DNA of 64,000 nucleotides, from NCBI GenBank assembly GCA_963783505.1, contig CAWAOP010000025.1, forward strand, positions 372,001-436,000. The letters run 5' to 3'. Shown in pieces: positions 8,898 through 17,459 of this stretch. A program made the position numbers and the translations under genes. The notes beneath the pieces were generated by a model, which made no database searches, was not told the DNA's origin, and saw only the letters and a list, made by a program, of their open reading frames with translations. The stretch's first letter is position 1; each line of letters begins with the position of its first letter. The stretch comes from BOG-224 sp963783505 (GTDB lineage: Bacteria; Acidobacteriota; Terriglobia; Bryobacterales; Bryobacteraceae).

Positions 8898-10142
8898 ATG
8901 CGGAAACTGATCACCCGTTTCCGCTATCACATCCTGATCTTTTTCGCCGTCATCGGGCCCGGCTTCATCACCGCCAACGTCGATAACGACTCGGGCGGCA
9001 TATTCACCTATTCGGCCGCGGGCGCGAAATACGGCTACCTGCCGCTCTGGACGCTGCTGCCCATCACCCTGGTGCTCATCGTCACCCAGGAAATGTGCTC
9101 GCGCATGGGCGCCGTCACCGGAAAAGGTCTCTCCGATCTGATCCGCGAAGAGTTCGGCTTGCGCGTCACCTTTATCATGATGTCCCTGCTGGTGCTCGCC
9201 AATATGACCAACGTAATGGCGGAGTTCGCGGGAGTCGCCAGCTCGCTGGAGTTGTTTCACGTCAGCCGCTACATCTCGGTTCCGCTCGCGGCCGTAGGCG
9301 TATGGTTCCTCGCCGCCAAAGGCAATTATAAGAGCGTCGAAAAGATTTTCCTGGTGGCGTGCACCATCTACGTCACCTACATTATTTCGGGATTCCTGAT
9401 TAAACCGGACTGGAAAGAGGCGGCCATCTATAGCATCAAGCCGAGTCTTACGTTCGACTCCGGTTACATTTACATGCTGATCGGAATGGTGGGCACGACC
9501 ATCGCTCCGTGGATGCAGTTTTACCTGCAATCCGCGGTGGTGGAAAAAGGCATATCGGTGAGAGAGTACGCGGCCTCGCGGCTCGAAGTGATTGTGGGCT
9601 GCATCATGACCGATGTGGTGGCGTTCTTCATCATCGTCTGCTGCGCCGGAGCCATCTACACCGTGCAGCCGCGCGACATTCAGAGCGCCGCCGAAGCGGC
9701 GCTCGGGCTAAAACCGTTTGGGCAGTATGCCTTTCTGCTATTCAGCGGGGGATTGCTGAACGCTTCCGTATTCGCGGCTTGCATCCTTCCGCTTTCCACG
9801 GCTTACTCGGTGTGCGAGGGACTGGGCTTCGAAGCCGGAGTGAACCGCCGCGTTCGCGAGGCGCCCATTTTCTACGGCCTCTACACGCTATTGATCGCGG
9901 TCGGCGCGGGGGTGGTCCTGATTCCGAGTTTTCCGCTCGTAAAGATGATTCTGCTCTCGCAGGTGCTGAACGGCGCGCTCCTTCCGTTCGTGCTGATTTT
10001 CATGATCCTTCTGATCAACAAGACGGACCTGATGAACGAATGGACCAATTCGCGTTGGTTTAATCTGATCGCCTGGGTCACGGTGGTGGTCATGATCGGC
10101 CTGACGCTGGCCCTGGTGGGCATTACGATTCGCGGGATGTAA
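8898..10142 (+). CDS. NRAMP-related divalent metal transporter, divergent metal site
   Basis: 414-residue inner-membrane protein with about 11 hydrophobic helices and the SLC11/NRAMP opening GPGFITANVDNDSGG. The usual helix-1 metal motif DPGN reads VDND (residues 28-31). The helix-6 position that is normally a Met in the MPH motif reads IAPW (residues 202-205), so the soft-metal-selecting methionine is absent. Loss of this methionine is known in NRAMP-related magnesium transporters (NRMTs). With the MgtE-N/CBS protein directly upstream, Mg2+ (or Mn2+) transport is inferred. The two genes form an operon. Confidence 0.85.
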   Translation: MRKLITRFRYHILIFFAVIGPGFITANVDNDSGGIFTYSAAGAKYGYLPLWTLLPITLVLIVTQEMCSRMGAVTGKGLSDLIREEFGLRVTFIMMSLLVLANMTNVMAEFAGVASSLELFHVSRYISVPLAAVGVWFLAAKGNYKSVEKIFLVACTIYVTYIISGFLIKPDWKEAAIYSIKPSLTFDSGYIYMLIGMVGTTIAPWMQFYLQSAVVEKGISVREYAASRLEVIVGCIMTDVVAFFIIVCCAGAIYTVQPRDIQSAAEAALGLKPFGQYAFLLFSGGLLNASVFAACILPLSTAYSVCEGLGFEAGVNRRVREAPIFYGLYTLLIAVGAGVVLIPSFPLVKMILLSQVLNGALLPFVLIFMILLINKTDLMNEWTNSRWFNLIAWVTVVVMIGLTLALVGITIRGM

Positions 10143-10329
10143 CCCAGTCGCACATCCTGTTGTCTTCCGCCACGCCCGGCGGAATCTAAGTACTTCAGAA
10201 TGTGGGGCTTTTGCCCCGAAGCTGAGGCATTCCCCGCTGTTCCGGCAAGCACCACCCTCGCAAGCTGTTGAGTCTCCGGGCACACCCATCTGGAACTTCA
10301 CCTGCACATAAGAAGTTGATTTCATTCCC

Positions 10330-10842
10330 ATGCTCAATTACTCAGGCGTCGCGCGGCCTCCATCGGACGATAAACGCTGGAAAATCGTCGAGGCAACCGC
10401 GCGCCGCCACGGACGCGAACCGCACGCTCTCATCGAGACTCTGCATACGGTACAGGAGTACTTCGGCTACCTGGACGATGCGGCGCTTCAGTTTGTCGCG
10501 GCTCTTCTGCGCCTTCCGCTGAGCCGTGTTTACGGCGCGGCGACCTTCTATCACTTTTTCACGCTGAAGCCGAAGGGAAAGCATACCTGCGTTGTGTGCA
10601 CCGGCACGGCGTGTTATATAAAAGGCGCGCCCGCGCTGCTTTCGGCCATCGAGAACACATATGGCGTGAAGCCCGGCGAAACCACGGCCGATAACGAATT
10701 GTCGGTGCTTACGGCCCGTTGCGTAGGGAGCTGCGGTCTGGCGCCGGTCGTCGTCTGGGATGGCGCGGTGTTGGGCAAGATCGGCCCGGAGGGCGCCGTG
10801 GCGCGAATCGAGAAAGGGATCGGCCGTCATGACCATCGATGA
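10330..10842 (+). CDS. hoxE: NAD-linked [NiFe] hydrogenase diaphorase subunit HoxE
   Basis: 170-residue thioredoxin-fold [2Fe-2S] protein of the NuoE family. Cluster ligands are seen in CVVCTGTACYIKGAP and in CVGSCGLAP. It transfers electrons within the diaphorase module of a bidirectional hydrogenase. It is the first gene of a tight hoxEFUYH run; hoxF starts 14 bases before its stop codon. A complex I origin is excluded by the hydrogenase subunits downstream and the absence of membrane subunits. Confidence 0.92.
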   Translation: MLNYSGVARPPSDDKRWKIVEATARRHGREPHALIETLHTVQEYFGYLDDAALQFVAALLRLPLSRVYGAATFYHFFTLKPKGKHTCVVCTGTACYIKGAPALLSAIENTYGVKPGETTADNELSVLTARCVGSCGLAPVVVWDGAVLGKIGPEGAVARIEKGIGRHDHR

Positions 10843-12484
10843 GCTTCGGCATATCGCCGAGACCGAACGCGAGGCGCAGGGCAAGTTTCAGCACCACGTG
10901 TGCGTCTGCGTCGCGGCGGGCTGTCTTTCCTCCGGCGCCGGCGAGGTGAAGGAGGCCATCCAGAAAGACGTCGCCGAATCGGGCATGAAAGACGAAGTGC
11001 ACGTGAAGGGCGTCGGCTGCATGGGTTTGTGCAGCGCGGGTCCGCTGGTCTCGGTGGAGGCCGGCGGCAAAATGTACGCCAACGTGACGCCCGAGGAAGC
11101 GCCCGAGATCGTAGCCGCGCTCGATACGGGTCACGATTCGTTGAAGACCTGCCAGCCGGACAGCCCGTTTTTCGAGCGGCAATTGAAGATCGTGCTGGAG
11201 AATTCCGGCAAGATCGATCCGGAGCGCATCGAGGATTACATCGCCCACGACGGTTACTTCGCGCTGGTACAAGCGATCACGGAGATGTCTCCGGCGGAGG
11301 TGGTGCGGGCGATCACCAGGAGCGGTCTTCGCGGGCGCGGCGGCGCGGGATTCCCCACGGGCCTCAAGTGGAGCACCGTGGCGAAGACCGGCGAGCAAAA
11401 GAAGTACGTGGTGTGCAACGCCGACGAAGGCGATCCGGGCGCATTCATGGACCGCGCCGTATTGGAAAGCGACCCGCATCGCGTACTGGAGGGCATGGCC
11501 ATCGCGGCTTACGCCGTGGGCGCGCAGCGAGGTTATGTTTACGTCCGCGCCGAATACCCGCTGGCCGTTCAGCGCCTGAAAACGGCCATTCGCCAGGCCG
11601 AGCGCCTCGGCGTGCTGGGCAACAGCATCTGCGGATCGTCGTTCAGCTTCCACATCGACGTCCGGCTCGGCGCCGGAGCTTTCGTTTGCGGCGAGGAGAC
11701 GGCGCTGATCGCGTCCATCGAAGGCAAGCGCGGTTCGCCGCGGCCGCGGCCGCCCTACCCGGCCGAGTCCGGGCTGTGGGACTATCCCACGCTCATCAAC
11801 AATGTCGAGACTTTCGCCAACGTCGCGCCTATTATTCGCAAGGGCGCCGAGTGGTTCGCGGCCGTCGGCACGGAGAAGAGCAAGGGCACCAAGGTCTTTG
11901 CCCTGGCCGGGCGAGTGAACAACACGGGCCTGATCGAGGTCCCCATGGGCGTTACGCTCCGCGAGATCGTCAACGAAATCGGCGGCGGCGTGCCGGACGG
12001 GAAAAAGTACAAGGCCGTCCAGACCGGCGGCCCCTCGGGCGGCTGCATCCCGGAGGAGTATCTGGACCTGCCGGTGGATTACGAGTCGCTCAAGAAGATC
12101 GGCTCCATTATGGGTTCCGGCGGCATGATCGTGATGGACGAGACGTCCTGCATGGTGGACGTCGCCAAGTACTTCATGGAGTTCTGCAAGAGCGAATCGT
12201 GCGGAAAATGCATCCCCTGCCGCGCGGGAACGCAGCAAATGCACTCGATTCTGGAGAGGATCACCGCGGGAGACGCGGCGGAAACCGATCTGGCTTTGCT
12301 GGCCGAGCTCTGCGACCTGATCCAGAACACCAGCCTCTGCGGCCTGGGGCAGAGCGCGCCGAGCCCGGTCCTGACCACGATGAAGTACTTCGGCGACGAA
12401 TACAAGTCCCACATCGAGGGCCGGGGGTGCGCCGCGGGTGTCTGTGAAGGCGCAAACAAGAATAGGCGGGAGGCGATCGCATGA
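10829..12484 (+). CDS. hoxF: NAD-linked [NiFe] hydrogenase diaphorase large subunit HoxF
   Basis: 551-residue flavoprotein of the NuoF family that binds NAD(H), FMN and a [4Fe-4S] cluster. It begins at the ATG at 10829 (MTIDELRHIAETER), behind AAAGGGAT. The N-terminal 100 residues are a thioredoxin-like domain with CVCVAAGCLSSGAG and CMGLCSAGP. The core contains GRGGAGFPTGLKW and CNADEGDPGAFMDR for FMN and NADH binding. The C-terminal cluster motif is ESCGKCIPCRAGT. The gene overlaps hoxE by 14 bases and hoxU by four (ATGA), indicating translational coupling. Confidence 0.95.
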   Translation: MTIDELRHIAETEREAQGKFQHHVCVCVAAGCLSSGAGEVKEAIQKDVAESGMKDEVHVKGVGCMGLCSAGPLVSVEAGGKMYANVTPEEAPEIVAALDTGHDSLKTCQPDSPFFERQLKIVLENSGKIDPERIEDYIAHDGYFALVQAITEMSPAEVVRAITRSGLRGRGGAGFPTGLKWSTVAKTGEQKKYVVCNADEGDPGAFMDRAVLESDPHRVLEGMAIAAYAVGAQRGYVYVRAEYPLAVQRLKTAIRQAERLGVLGNSICGSSFSFHIDVRLGAGAFVCGEETALIASIEGKRGSPRPRPPYPAESGLWDYPTLINNVETFANVAPIIRKGAEWFAAVGTEKSKGTKVFALAGRVNNTGLIEVPMGVTLREIVNEIGGGVPDGKKYKAVQTGGPSGGCIPEEYLDLPVDYESLKKIGSIMGSGGMIVMDETSCMVDVAKYFMEFCKSESCGKCIPCRAGTQQMHSILERITAGDAAETDLALLAELCDLIQNTSLCGLGQSAPSPVLTTMKYFGDEYKSHIEGRGCAAGVCEGANKNRREAIA

Positions 12485-13206
12485 GTCCGAAACCTCCCGT
12501 ACGCGTCAAAACGCTGACTATCGAGGGCCGCGAAGTGGGGGCCCGCGAGGATCAGACCATTCTGGAAGTGGCGCGAGAGAACGGCATTGACATTCCCACT
12601 CTGTGCGATCTTCCGGGGCTCTCGACGGTGGGCGCCTGCCGTCTCTGCATTGTCGAAGTGAAAGGCGCGACCCGCCTGCTGCCGGCCTGCGTGACGCGCA
12701 TCTCCGAGGGCATGGAAGTGACGGTGAACTCCGAGCGGATCGATCGTTACCGCCGCGGCATCCTGGAGTTGCTCTTCGCCGAGCGCAACCACGTCTGCTC
12801 GGTGTGCGTGGTGAACGGCCATTGCGATTTGCAGTCGCTGGCGTTGAAACTCGGCGTCAATCACGTGCATTTTCCGTATCAGTATCCGAACCTCTCCGTG
12901 GACGCCTCGCACGACCGGTTCGTGGTCGATCACAACCGTTGCATCCTCTGCACGCGCTGCGTGAGAGTGTGCGGCGAGATCGAAGGCGCGCATACCTGGG
13001 ACGTGATGTCGCGCGGCGTCGAGTGCCGCGTGATCACCGACCTGGCGCAACCCTGGGGCCGCTCGGAAAGCTGCACCAGTTGCGGCAAGTGCGTACAGGT
13101 CTGTCCCACCGGCGCTCTGTCGGAGAAAGGGAAGTCGGTGTCCGATATGGCCAAACGGCGGCAGTTCCTGCCGTATCTGACGCTGATGCGGGAGGACCGG
13201 CAATGA
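12481..13206 (+). CDS. hoxU: NAD-linked [NiFe] hydrogenase Fe-S subunit HoxU
   Basis: 241-residue ferredoxin subunit, related to the N-terminus of NuoG, that wires the diaphorase to the hydrogenase dimer. It has an N-terminal [2Fe-2S] domain (TLCDLPGLSTVGACRLCIVEV with a later C), the HxxCxxC-type segment RNHVCSVCVVNGHC, and two [4Fe-4S] motifs, CILCTRCVRVC and CTSCGKCVQVCP. It overlaps both neighbours by four bases, continuing the coupled operon. Confidence 0.94.
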   Translation: MSPKPPVRVKTLTIEGREVGAREDQTILEVARENGIDIPTLCDLPGLSTVGACRLCIVEVKGATRLLPACVTRISEGMEVTVNSERIDRYRRGILELLFAERNHVCSVCVVNGHCDLQSLALKLGVNHVHFPYQYPNLSVDASHDRFVVDHNRCILCTRCVRVCGEIEGAHTWDVMSRGVECRVITDLAQPWGRSESCTSCGKCVQVCPTGALSEKGKSVSDMAKRRQFLPYLTLMREDRQ

Positions 13207-13745
13207 GCGCGAATGAAGCCACCGCGAAAATCCGTCTCGCGACCGTGTGGCTGGACGGCTGCTCGGGTTGCCACATGTCCCTGCTCGATACCGACGAACG
13301 TTTGATCGATCTGGCCGGGCGCGTCACCGTGGTGTGGGGCCCGCTGGTGGATACGAAGGAGTTCCCGCCGGAGGTCGATGTAACGCTGGTGGAGGGCGCC
13401 ATATCGAGCGAAGAGGATTTGCATCGGATCCGCATCGTCCGCGCGCGCACGAAAATTCTGGTATCGTTCGGCGATTGCGCGGTGACGGGCAACGTCCCGG
13501 CCATGCGCAACCGGTTTGGAGCGGACGCCGTCTTGCGCCGCGCGTATCTTGAAAACAACGTGCTCGATCCGCAGATCCCTCGAGAAATCGTTCCGCCGCT
13601 ATTGCCCGTCGTCCGGCCGGTTCACGAGGCCGTTCCGGTGGATTACTACATTCCCGGCTGCCCGCCTTCGGCGGACTTGATTTACTCCGTGCTCTGCGAC
13701 TTGCTCGACGGCAAGACGCCCAATACGGCCGCGAAATTCGGTTAG
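13203..13745 (+). CDS. hoxY: NAD-linked [NiFe] hydrogenase small subunit HoxY
   Basis: 180-residue small subunit carrying the proximal [4Fe-4S] cluster next to the NiFe site. Ligands are visible in DGCSGCHMSLLD, SFGDCAVTGN and IPGCPPSAD. The short length, without the C-terminal multi-cluster domain of respiratory small subunits, is typical of group 3 soluble hydrogenases. The start at 13203 overlaps the hoxU stop by four bases; the longer open frame upstream is a shadow of hoxU. HoxH follows 4 bases downstream. Confidence 0.94.
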   Translation: MSANEATAKIRLATVWLDGCSGCHMSLLDTDERLIDLAGRVTVVWGPLVDTKEFPPEVDVTLVEGAISSEEDLHRIRIVRARTKILVSFGDCAVTGNVPAMRNRFGADAVLRRAYLENNVLDPQIPREIVPPLLPVVRPVHEAVPVDYYIPGCPPSADLIYSVLCDLLDGKTPNTAAKFG

Positions 13746-13749
13746 AGAT

Positions 13750-15174
13750 ATGCCCAGGCAGAAAATCGTTATCGACCCGGTCACCCGCATCGAAGGCCAT
13801 TCGAAGATCTCGATCCATCTCGACGAACGCGGGCGCGTGGAAGAAGCTTATTTCCACGTCACTCAGTTCCGAGGCTTCGAGAAATTCTGCGAGGGCCGGC
13901 CGTTCTACGAGATGCCGTCCCTGATGGCGCGCATTTGCGGCATCTGCCCGGTGAGCCATTTGATCGCCTCGGCGAAAGCCTGCGACGCGATTCTGGCGGT
14001 ACGCATACCGGAAAACGCCGCGCGCCTCCGCCGCGTCCTGAACCTGGCGCAAACCGTGCAATCGCATGCGCTGAGCTTCTTCTATCTCTCTTCGCCCGAT
14101 TTTCTTTTGGGGATGGACTCCGATCCGGCCACACGCAACATCTTCGGCGTAATGGAAAAGCGTCCCGAAATCGCGCGCGACGGAATCCGCTTGCGCCAAT
14201 ACGGCCAGCGGATCGTCGAGATTCTCGCCGGCAAGCGCATCCACCCCACGTGGGTCGTGCCCGGAGGCGTAAACGAGCCCCTCACCGCGGCCAAGCGCGA
14301 TGAAATCCTGTCCGGAATGCCCGAGGCGCTCGCCATCGCGCTGCGCACGCTGGATTGGTTCAAATCGGACCTGGAACGGTTCCGCGAGGAAATCCGCACG
14401 TTTGCCAACGCTCCCACGCTCTTCATGGGCCTGGTGGGGCCGAAAGGCAACCTGGAGTTCTACGACGGCAAGCTCAGATTCCTCAACGCCCGCGGGCGCA
14501 TTGTGCAGGACAACGTGGAAGCCGCCGATTACGCGGACGCGATCGCCGAGATGGCCCATCCGTGGACCTATCTCAAAACGGCGTTCTACAAGCCGCTGGG
14601 CTACCCCGAAGGTATTTACCGCGTGGGTCCACTGGCGCGCCTGAACGTGATCGACGGCGTCGATACTCCGCGCGCAAGCCAGGAATGGGCGGAGTTCCGG
14701 GAACTCGACCGGGGCGCCGTGCTGAGCTCGTTCTACTATCACTACGCGCGGCTGGTCGAAATTCTGCACGGGCTGGAGAAGATCGAGCGGCTTCTGAACG
14801 ATCCGGATATTCTCAATCCCAACGTGCGTGCCCTGGCGGGAGCCAACAACTCCGAGGGCGTCGGCATAGCCGAGGCGCCGCGTGGAACGCTGCTGCATCA
14901 CTACAAAGTGGATCGCGACGGCCTGATCACCTGGGCCAACCTGATCATCGCCACCGGCCACAACAACGCCGCCATGAACCGCGGCGTCTTGCAGGCGGCG
15001 CGGCATTTCGTGCGCGGCGCCAAGCTCAACGAAGGCATGCTCAACCGCGTCGAAGCGGTAATTCGCGCGTTCGATCCGTGTCTGAGCTGCTCGACTCACG
15101 CCGATGGCCGGCTGGCCCTCGAAATCCAATTGCGCAGCCACGACGGCGAACTGCTAGACTCGCTGAGGAACTGA
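13750..15174 (+). CDS. hoxH: NAD-linked [NiFe] hydrogenase large subunit HoxH
   Basis: 474-residue catalytic subunit holding the NiFe centre for reversible H2 oxidation coupled to NAD(H). The N-terminal ligand motif RICGICPVSH is at residues 61-70 and the C-terminal motif DPCLSCSTH ends at His450, giving all four cysteine ligands. The 24 residues after that His form the C-terminal extension that HoxW removes after nickel insertion. Length, motif form and gene order hoxEFUYH match group 3d bidirectional hydrogenases. All subunits appear intact. Confidence 0.95.
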   Translation: MPRQKIVIDPVTRIEGHSKISIHLDERGRVEEAYFHVTQFRGFEKFCEGRPFYEMPSLMARICGICPVSHLIASAKACDAILAVRIPENAARLRRVLNLAQTVQSHALSFFYLSSPDFLLGMDSDPATRNIFGVMEKRPEIARDGIRLRQYGQRIVEILAGKRIHPTWVVPGGVNEPLTAAKRDEILSGMPEALAIALRTLDWFKSDLERFREEIRTFANAPTLFMGLVGPKGNLEFYDGKLRFLNARGRIVQDNVEAADYADAIAEMAHPWTYLKTAFYKPLGYPEGIYRVGPLARLNVIDGVDTPRASQEWAEFRELDRGAVLSSFYYHYARLVEILHGLEKIERLLNDPDILNPNVRALAGANNSEGVGIAEAPRGTLLHHYKVDRDGLITWANLIIATGHNNAAMNRGVLQAARHFVRGAKLNEGMLNRVEAVIRAFDPCLSCSTHADGRLALEIQLRSHDGELLDSLRN

Positions 15175-15461
15175 GAGTTTGGCCGCTGCAAGGCAGGCGG
15201 AAGCGCGCGATGCCACTTAAATATCGGGTTTTCTCTTCTGTTATTGATTCCAAGAATCTCGGCACGAATGCCGAGACGGCAGCCATGAATGGCCGCGCCA
15301 CACGCCGTGGCGCAAACCTCTGGTTTGCCGCGCCGAGATTCGTCTCGGCGTTTCGTCTCGAATCTTGCAGTTCTGGACTGGGGCTCTGAGTTGAGTGGCA
15401 TTGGGCGCTTTCGCCTGCGTTCTTCGGTTGCATCGGCGAACTCCCAGGGTGGTCGAGAATC
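15175..15461. repeat. Spacer between hoxH and hoxW with palindromic elements
   Basis: No gene is seen in these 287 bases. The spacer holds several self-complementary segments, for example CTCGGCACGAATGCCGAG near 15258 and GAGATTCGTCTCGGCGTTTCGTCTCGAATC-like arms near 15338-15364. These could fold in the hoxH-hoxW transcript or be REP-type elements. Such a large spacer is unusual beside the four-base overlaps upstream. Confidence 0.5.
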
Positions 15462-15893
15462 ATGCGCATGCTTATCATCGGCTACGGCAATCCCCTTCGG
15501 GGCGATGACGCTCTCGGCTGGCGCGTCACCCAGCGGCTGCGCGATCTGGTGACTGACCCCGAAGTCGAGATTCTCACTCTTCATCAGCTCCTGCCGGAGT
15601 TGATGGACACGCTCAGCCGCGCGGAGCGCGCCATCTTCATCGACGCCGCGGCGGAGGGCAGCCCGGGTGAAGTTGTGGAGCGCGCATTGACGCCGGCGGT
15701 CACCGCCGCTTCATTCACGCACGCCGCCACGCCGGAGGCTCTGCTGACGGGCGCGCGCCTGCTTTATGGCAGCGCTCCGGAGGGAGCGATGATATCCGTT
15801 GCGGGAGCCGATTTCTCGCTCGGCGCGGGACTTTCGGAAGCTGTCGGCGCTCAAGTGGATCGCGTCGTGGCGATGGTTTTGCGCCGATTGTAG
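15462..15893 (+). CDS. hoxW: Hydrogenase maturation protease HoxW
   Basis: 143-residue HyaD/HybD-type endopeptidase that clips the C-terminal extension of HoxH after NiFe site assembly. Family features are the N-terminal IIGYGNPLRGDDALGWRV, with Asp and Glu/Asp nickel-contact positions, and IFIDAAAEGSPGEV. Later, the SFTHAATPEALL segment supplies the conserved His. It is the last gene of the hox cluster. No other hyp or hox accessory gene adjoins it. Confidence 0.9.
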   Translation: MRMLIIGYGNPLRGDDALGWRVTQRLRDLVTDPEVEILTLHQLLPELMDTLSRAERAIFIDAAAEGSPGEVVERALTPAVTAASFTHAATPEALLTGARLLYGSAPEGAMISVAGADFSLGAGLSEAVGAQVDRVVAMVLRRL

Positions 15894-15913
15894 CGTTTGA
15901 GTTGTCCGGCGGC

Positions 15914-15990
15914 CCTCCGCTCCATGACTGTCGCGGCTCGGCCAGTGGCTGAATGCCGCGCACCGAGCCGCGACAGTCATGGAGCGGAGG
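15914..15990. repeat. Perfect 28-bp inverted repeat (REP-like hairpin)
   Basis: Arms 15914-15941 and 15963-15990 are exact reverse complements, with a 21-base loop. The arm contains CCTCCGCTCC, GTCGCGGCTCGG and their complements. It lies between the convergent hoxW and aldo/keto reductase genes, where it could stop transcription from both sides. A related copy lies at 33939-34016. Confidence 0.85.
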
Positions 15991-16026
15991 CGCCGCTGAG
16001 CAGCGAGTCGCCGGCTCTGGAACCGT

Positions 16027-17253
16027 CTACGCGAACAACTCCTGCGCTTTGCTCACGCGTTCGCGGACGCGCACGCCATTTGGGCAATCGACGGAACAGG
16101 AATCGCAATTCTCGCAGCGGACCGCGCGAACATCTTCCGGCAGATTCAGGAAATGCTCCCGCGCCATTCCGAACTGACCGTAACTTTCGGCGTAAGTGAG
16201 ATATCGCAGCATGTCCGGAACGGGCACGCCCTTATCGCACACGCCGTTGCATGCGCCGCACATGCGGCAGTAAATCGGGCCGATGGCGGCAAGCTGCGTT
16301 GCCAGCAACCGCTCGTCGCGATCCGTGTACGGCTCGGCCATGGCGCGCAGGTTCTCCAAAAGCTGGTCGTGATCCGTCATGCACACGATGGCCGTATCCA
16401 CCGAATCGTTCTTGATAGCCCATTTGATGGCGGAGAGCATGACGCCGGGCTGGCTCAGTTGTTTGACCAGGGCTTCCGGGTTCGCGCCGTACAGCCGGTC
16501 GCCGCGGCCCACGCGGCTCGTGCCGCCCGCCAGCGTCTTCATGGCGACGATGCCCATGCCGCTCGCGCGCGCGGCGCGGATCACGGCGGTCATATCGGTC
16601 TTGGCGGCGTCCGTCTTCTTGTTGTCCGTCTCGGCCACCGAGCGCATGGCGAAGTTGTACGTGGTGAGCGCCACATCCGTCTGTCCCAGCTTCGCCAGAT
16701 ACGGCAGCATCTTGTCCATGTTGAAGTGCGTGCTCACGCCGGCGAAGCGAATCTTGCCGGCCGACTTCGCGGCCCGCTGCGTTTCGAGCAATTCGCCGGT
16801 GACCTCGGAAGGGTCGTTGCGCATATGCAGATACCAGATGTCGAGGTAGTCCGTCCCGAGTTCGCGGAGACTGGTATCGAGATCCGCGAGCGCGTCCTTG
16901 CCGTTCTTCGCCTGCGTCTTACTGGAAATGACCACTTGCTTCCGGCGGCTCTTCAGCGCCGCCCCCACCATGCGCTCGTTGTTGCCGTTCTGGTAAGCCC
17001 GCGCAGTGTCGAAATGGACGATGCCGGCGTCGGCCGCATGTTCGATCACGCTCGCGTCCGACGTGGTCATGCAACCCATCGAGAGGCTGGTCACGCTCAG
17101 CCCGGTCTTCCCCAAAGTGCGATGGGTGAGTTTTACAGCGCCCGCTGGCTGGGCTGCCGCAGGCGGCGCAAGCGCGGTGGGCTTGGCCAATCCCGCGGCC
17201 GGCAGCGCCAGCCCCGCCGTCAGAAAGTTCCGTCGTGAAGTTTCCGGGTTCAT
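16027..17253 (-). CDS. Tat-exported aldo/keto reductase with C-terminal 4Fe-4S domain
   Basis: 408-residue oxidoreductase. The N-terminus SRRNFLTAGLALPAAG is a twin-arginine signal, so the protein is probably exported folded. The barrel begins HRTLGKTGLSVTSLSMGC and has HFDTARAYQNGNNE and VVISSKTQAK, with the usual Asp, Tyr and Lys positions. The tail has CRMCGACNGVCDKGVPVPD and CENCDSCSVDCPNGV, cysteine sets for Fe-S clusters. The 4Fe-4S-tailed exported form is common in acidobacteria and Planctomycetes; its substrate is not known. Confidence 0.88.
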   Translation of the reverse strand: MNPETSRRNFLTAGLALPAAGLAKPTALAPPAAAQPAGAVKLTHRTLGKTGLSVTSLSMGCMTTSDASVIEHAADAGIVHFDTARAYQNGNNERMVGAALKSRRKQVVISSKTQAKNGKDALADLDTSLRELGTDYLDIWYLHMRNDPSEVTGELLETQRAAKSAGKIRFAGVSTHFNMDKMLPYLAKLGQTDVALTTYNFAMRSVAETDNKKTDAAKTDMTAVIRAARASGMGIVAMKTLAGGTSRVGRGDRLYGANPEALVKQLSQPGVMLSAIKWAIKNDSVDTAIVCMTDHDQLLENLRAMAEPYTDRDERLLATQLAAIGPIYCRMCGACNGVCDKGVPVPDMLRYLTYAESYGQFGMAREHFLNLPEDVRAVRCENCDSCSVDCPNGVRVRERVSKAQELFA

Positions 17254-17332
17254 GTGCGCGTCTCCAGTTTCGAAATCGAGCGATGGTATTCCCGAAATTC
17301 AGGGTAACAGACGTGCAAATTCCAAATCACCC

Positions 17333-17424
17333 CGCAAGGCTCCGATGGGCAAATGCCCATCGGAGCCCTTGCAAGCTATTGATTCTATGGGATCAAGAAA
17401 CGCGAAGATGGGCAAATGCCCATC
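17333..17424. repeat. Two hairpins sharing the core GATGGGCAAATGCCCATC
   Basis: The first hairpin (17333-17371) extends the core to GCTCCGATGGGC and its complement. The second (17407-17424) carries only the core, flanked by CGCGA/TCGCG. Both lie in the 206-base gap between guaA and the aldo/keto reductase gene on the minus strand. They may act as transcription stops or be REP copies; no T-tract follows. Confidence 0.65.
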
Positions 17425-17459
17425 CGTCGCGATTTCGGCCGCCCAAAACAGCGCTCCCG

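Noticed and set aside
10330..13206. Possible NADH dehydrogenase (nuoE/F/G) operon
   Set aside because: The next genes encode a NiFe small and large subunit with clear ligands and no complex I membrane subunits, so this is the hydrogenase diaphorase.
10709..15141. Long antisense frames opposite hoxF and hoxY/hoxH (567 and 605 codons)
   Set aside because: They show no family motifs, lie wholly opposite intact conserved genes, and are expected from GC-rich third positions.
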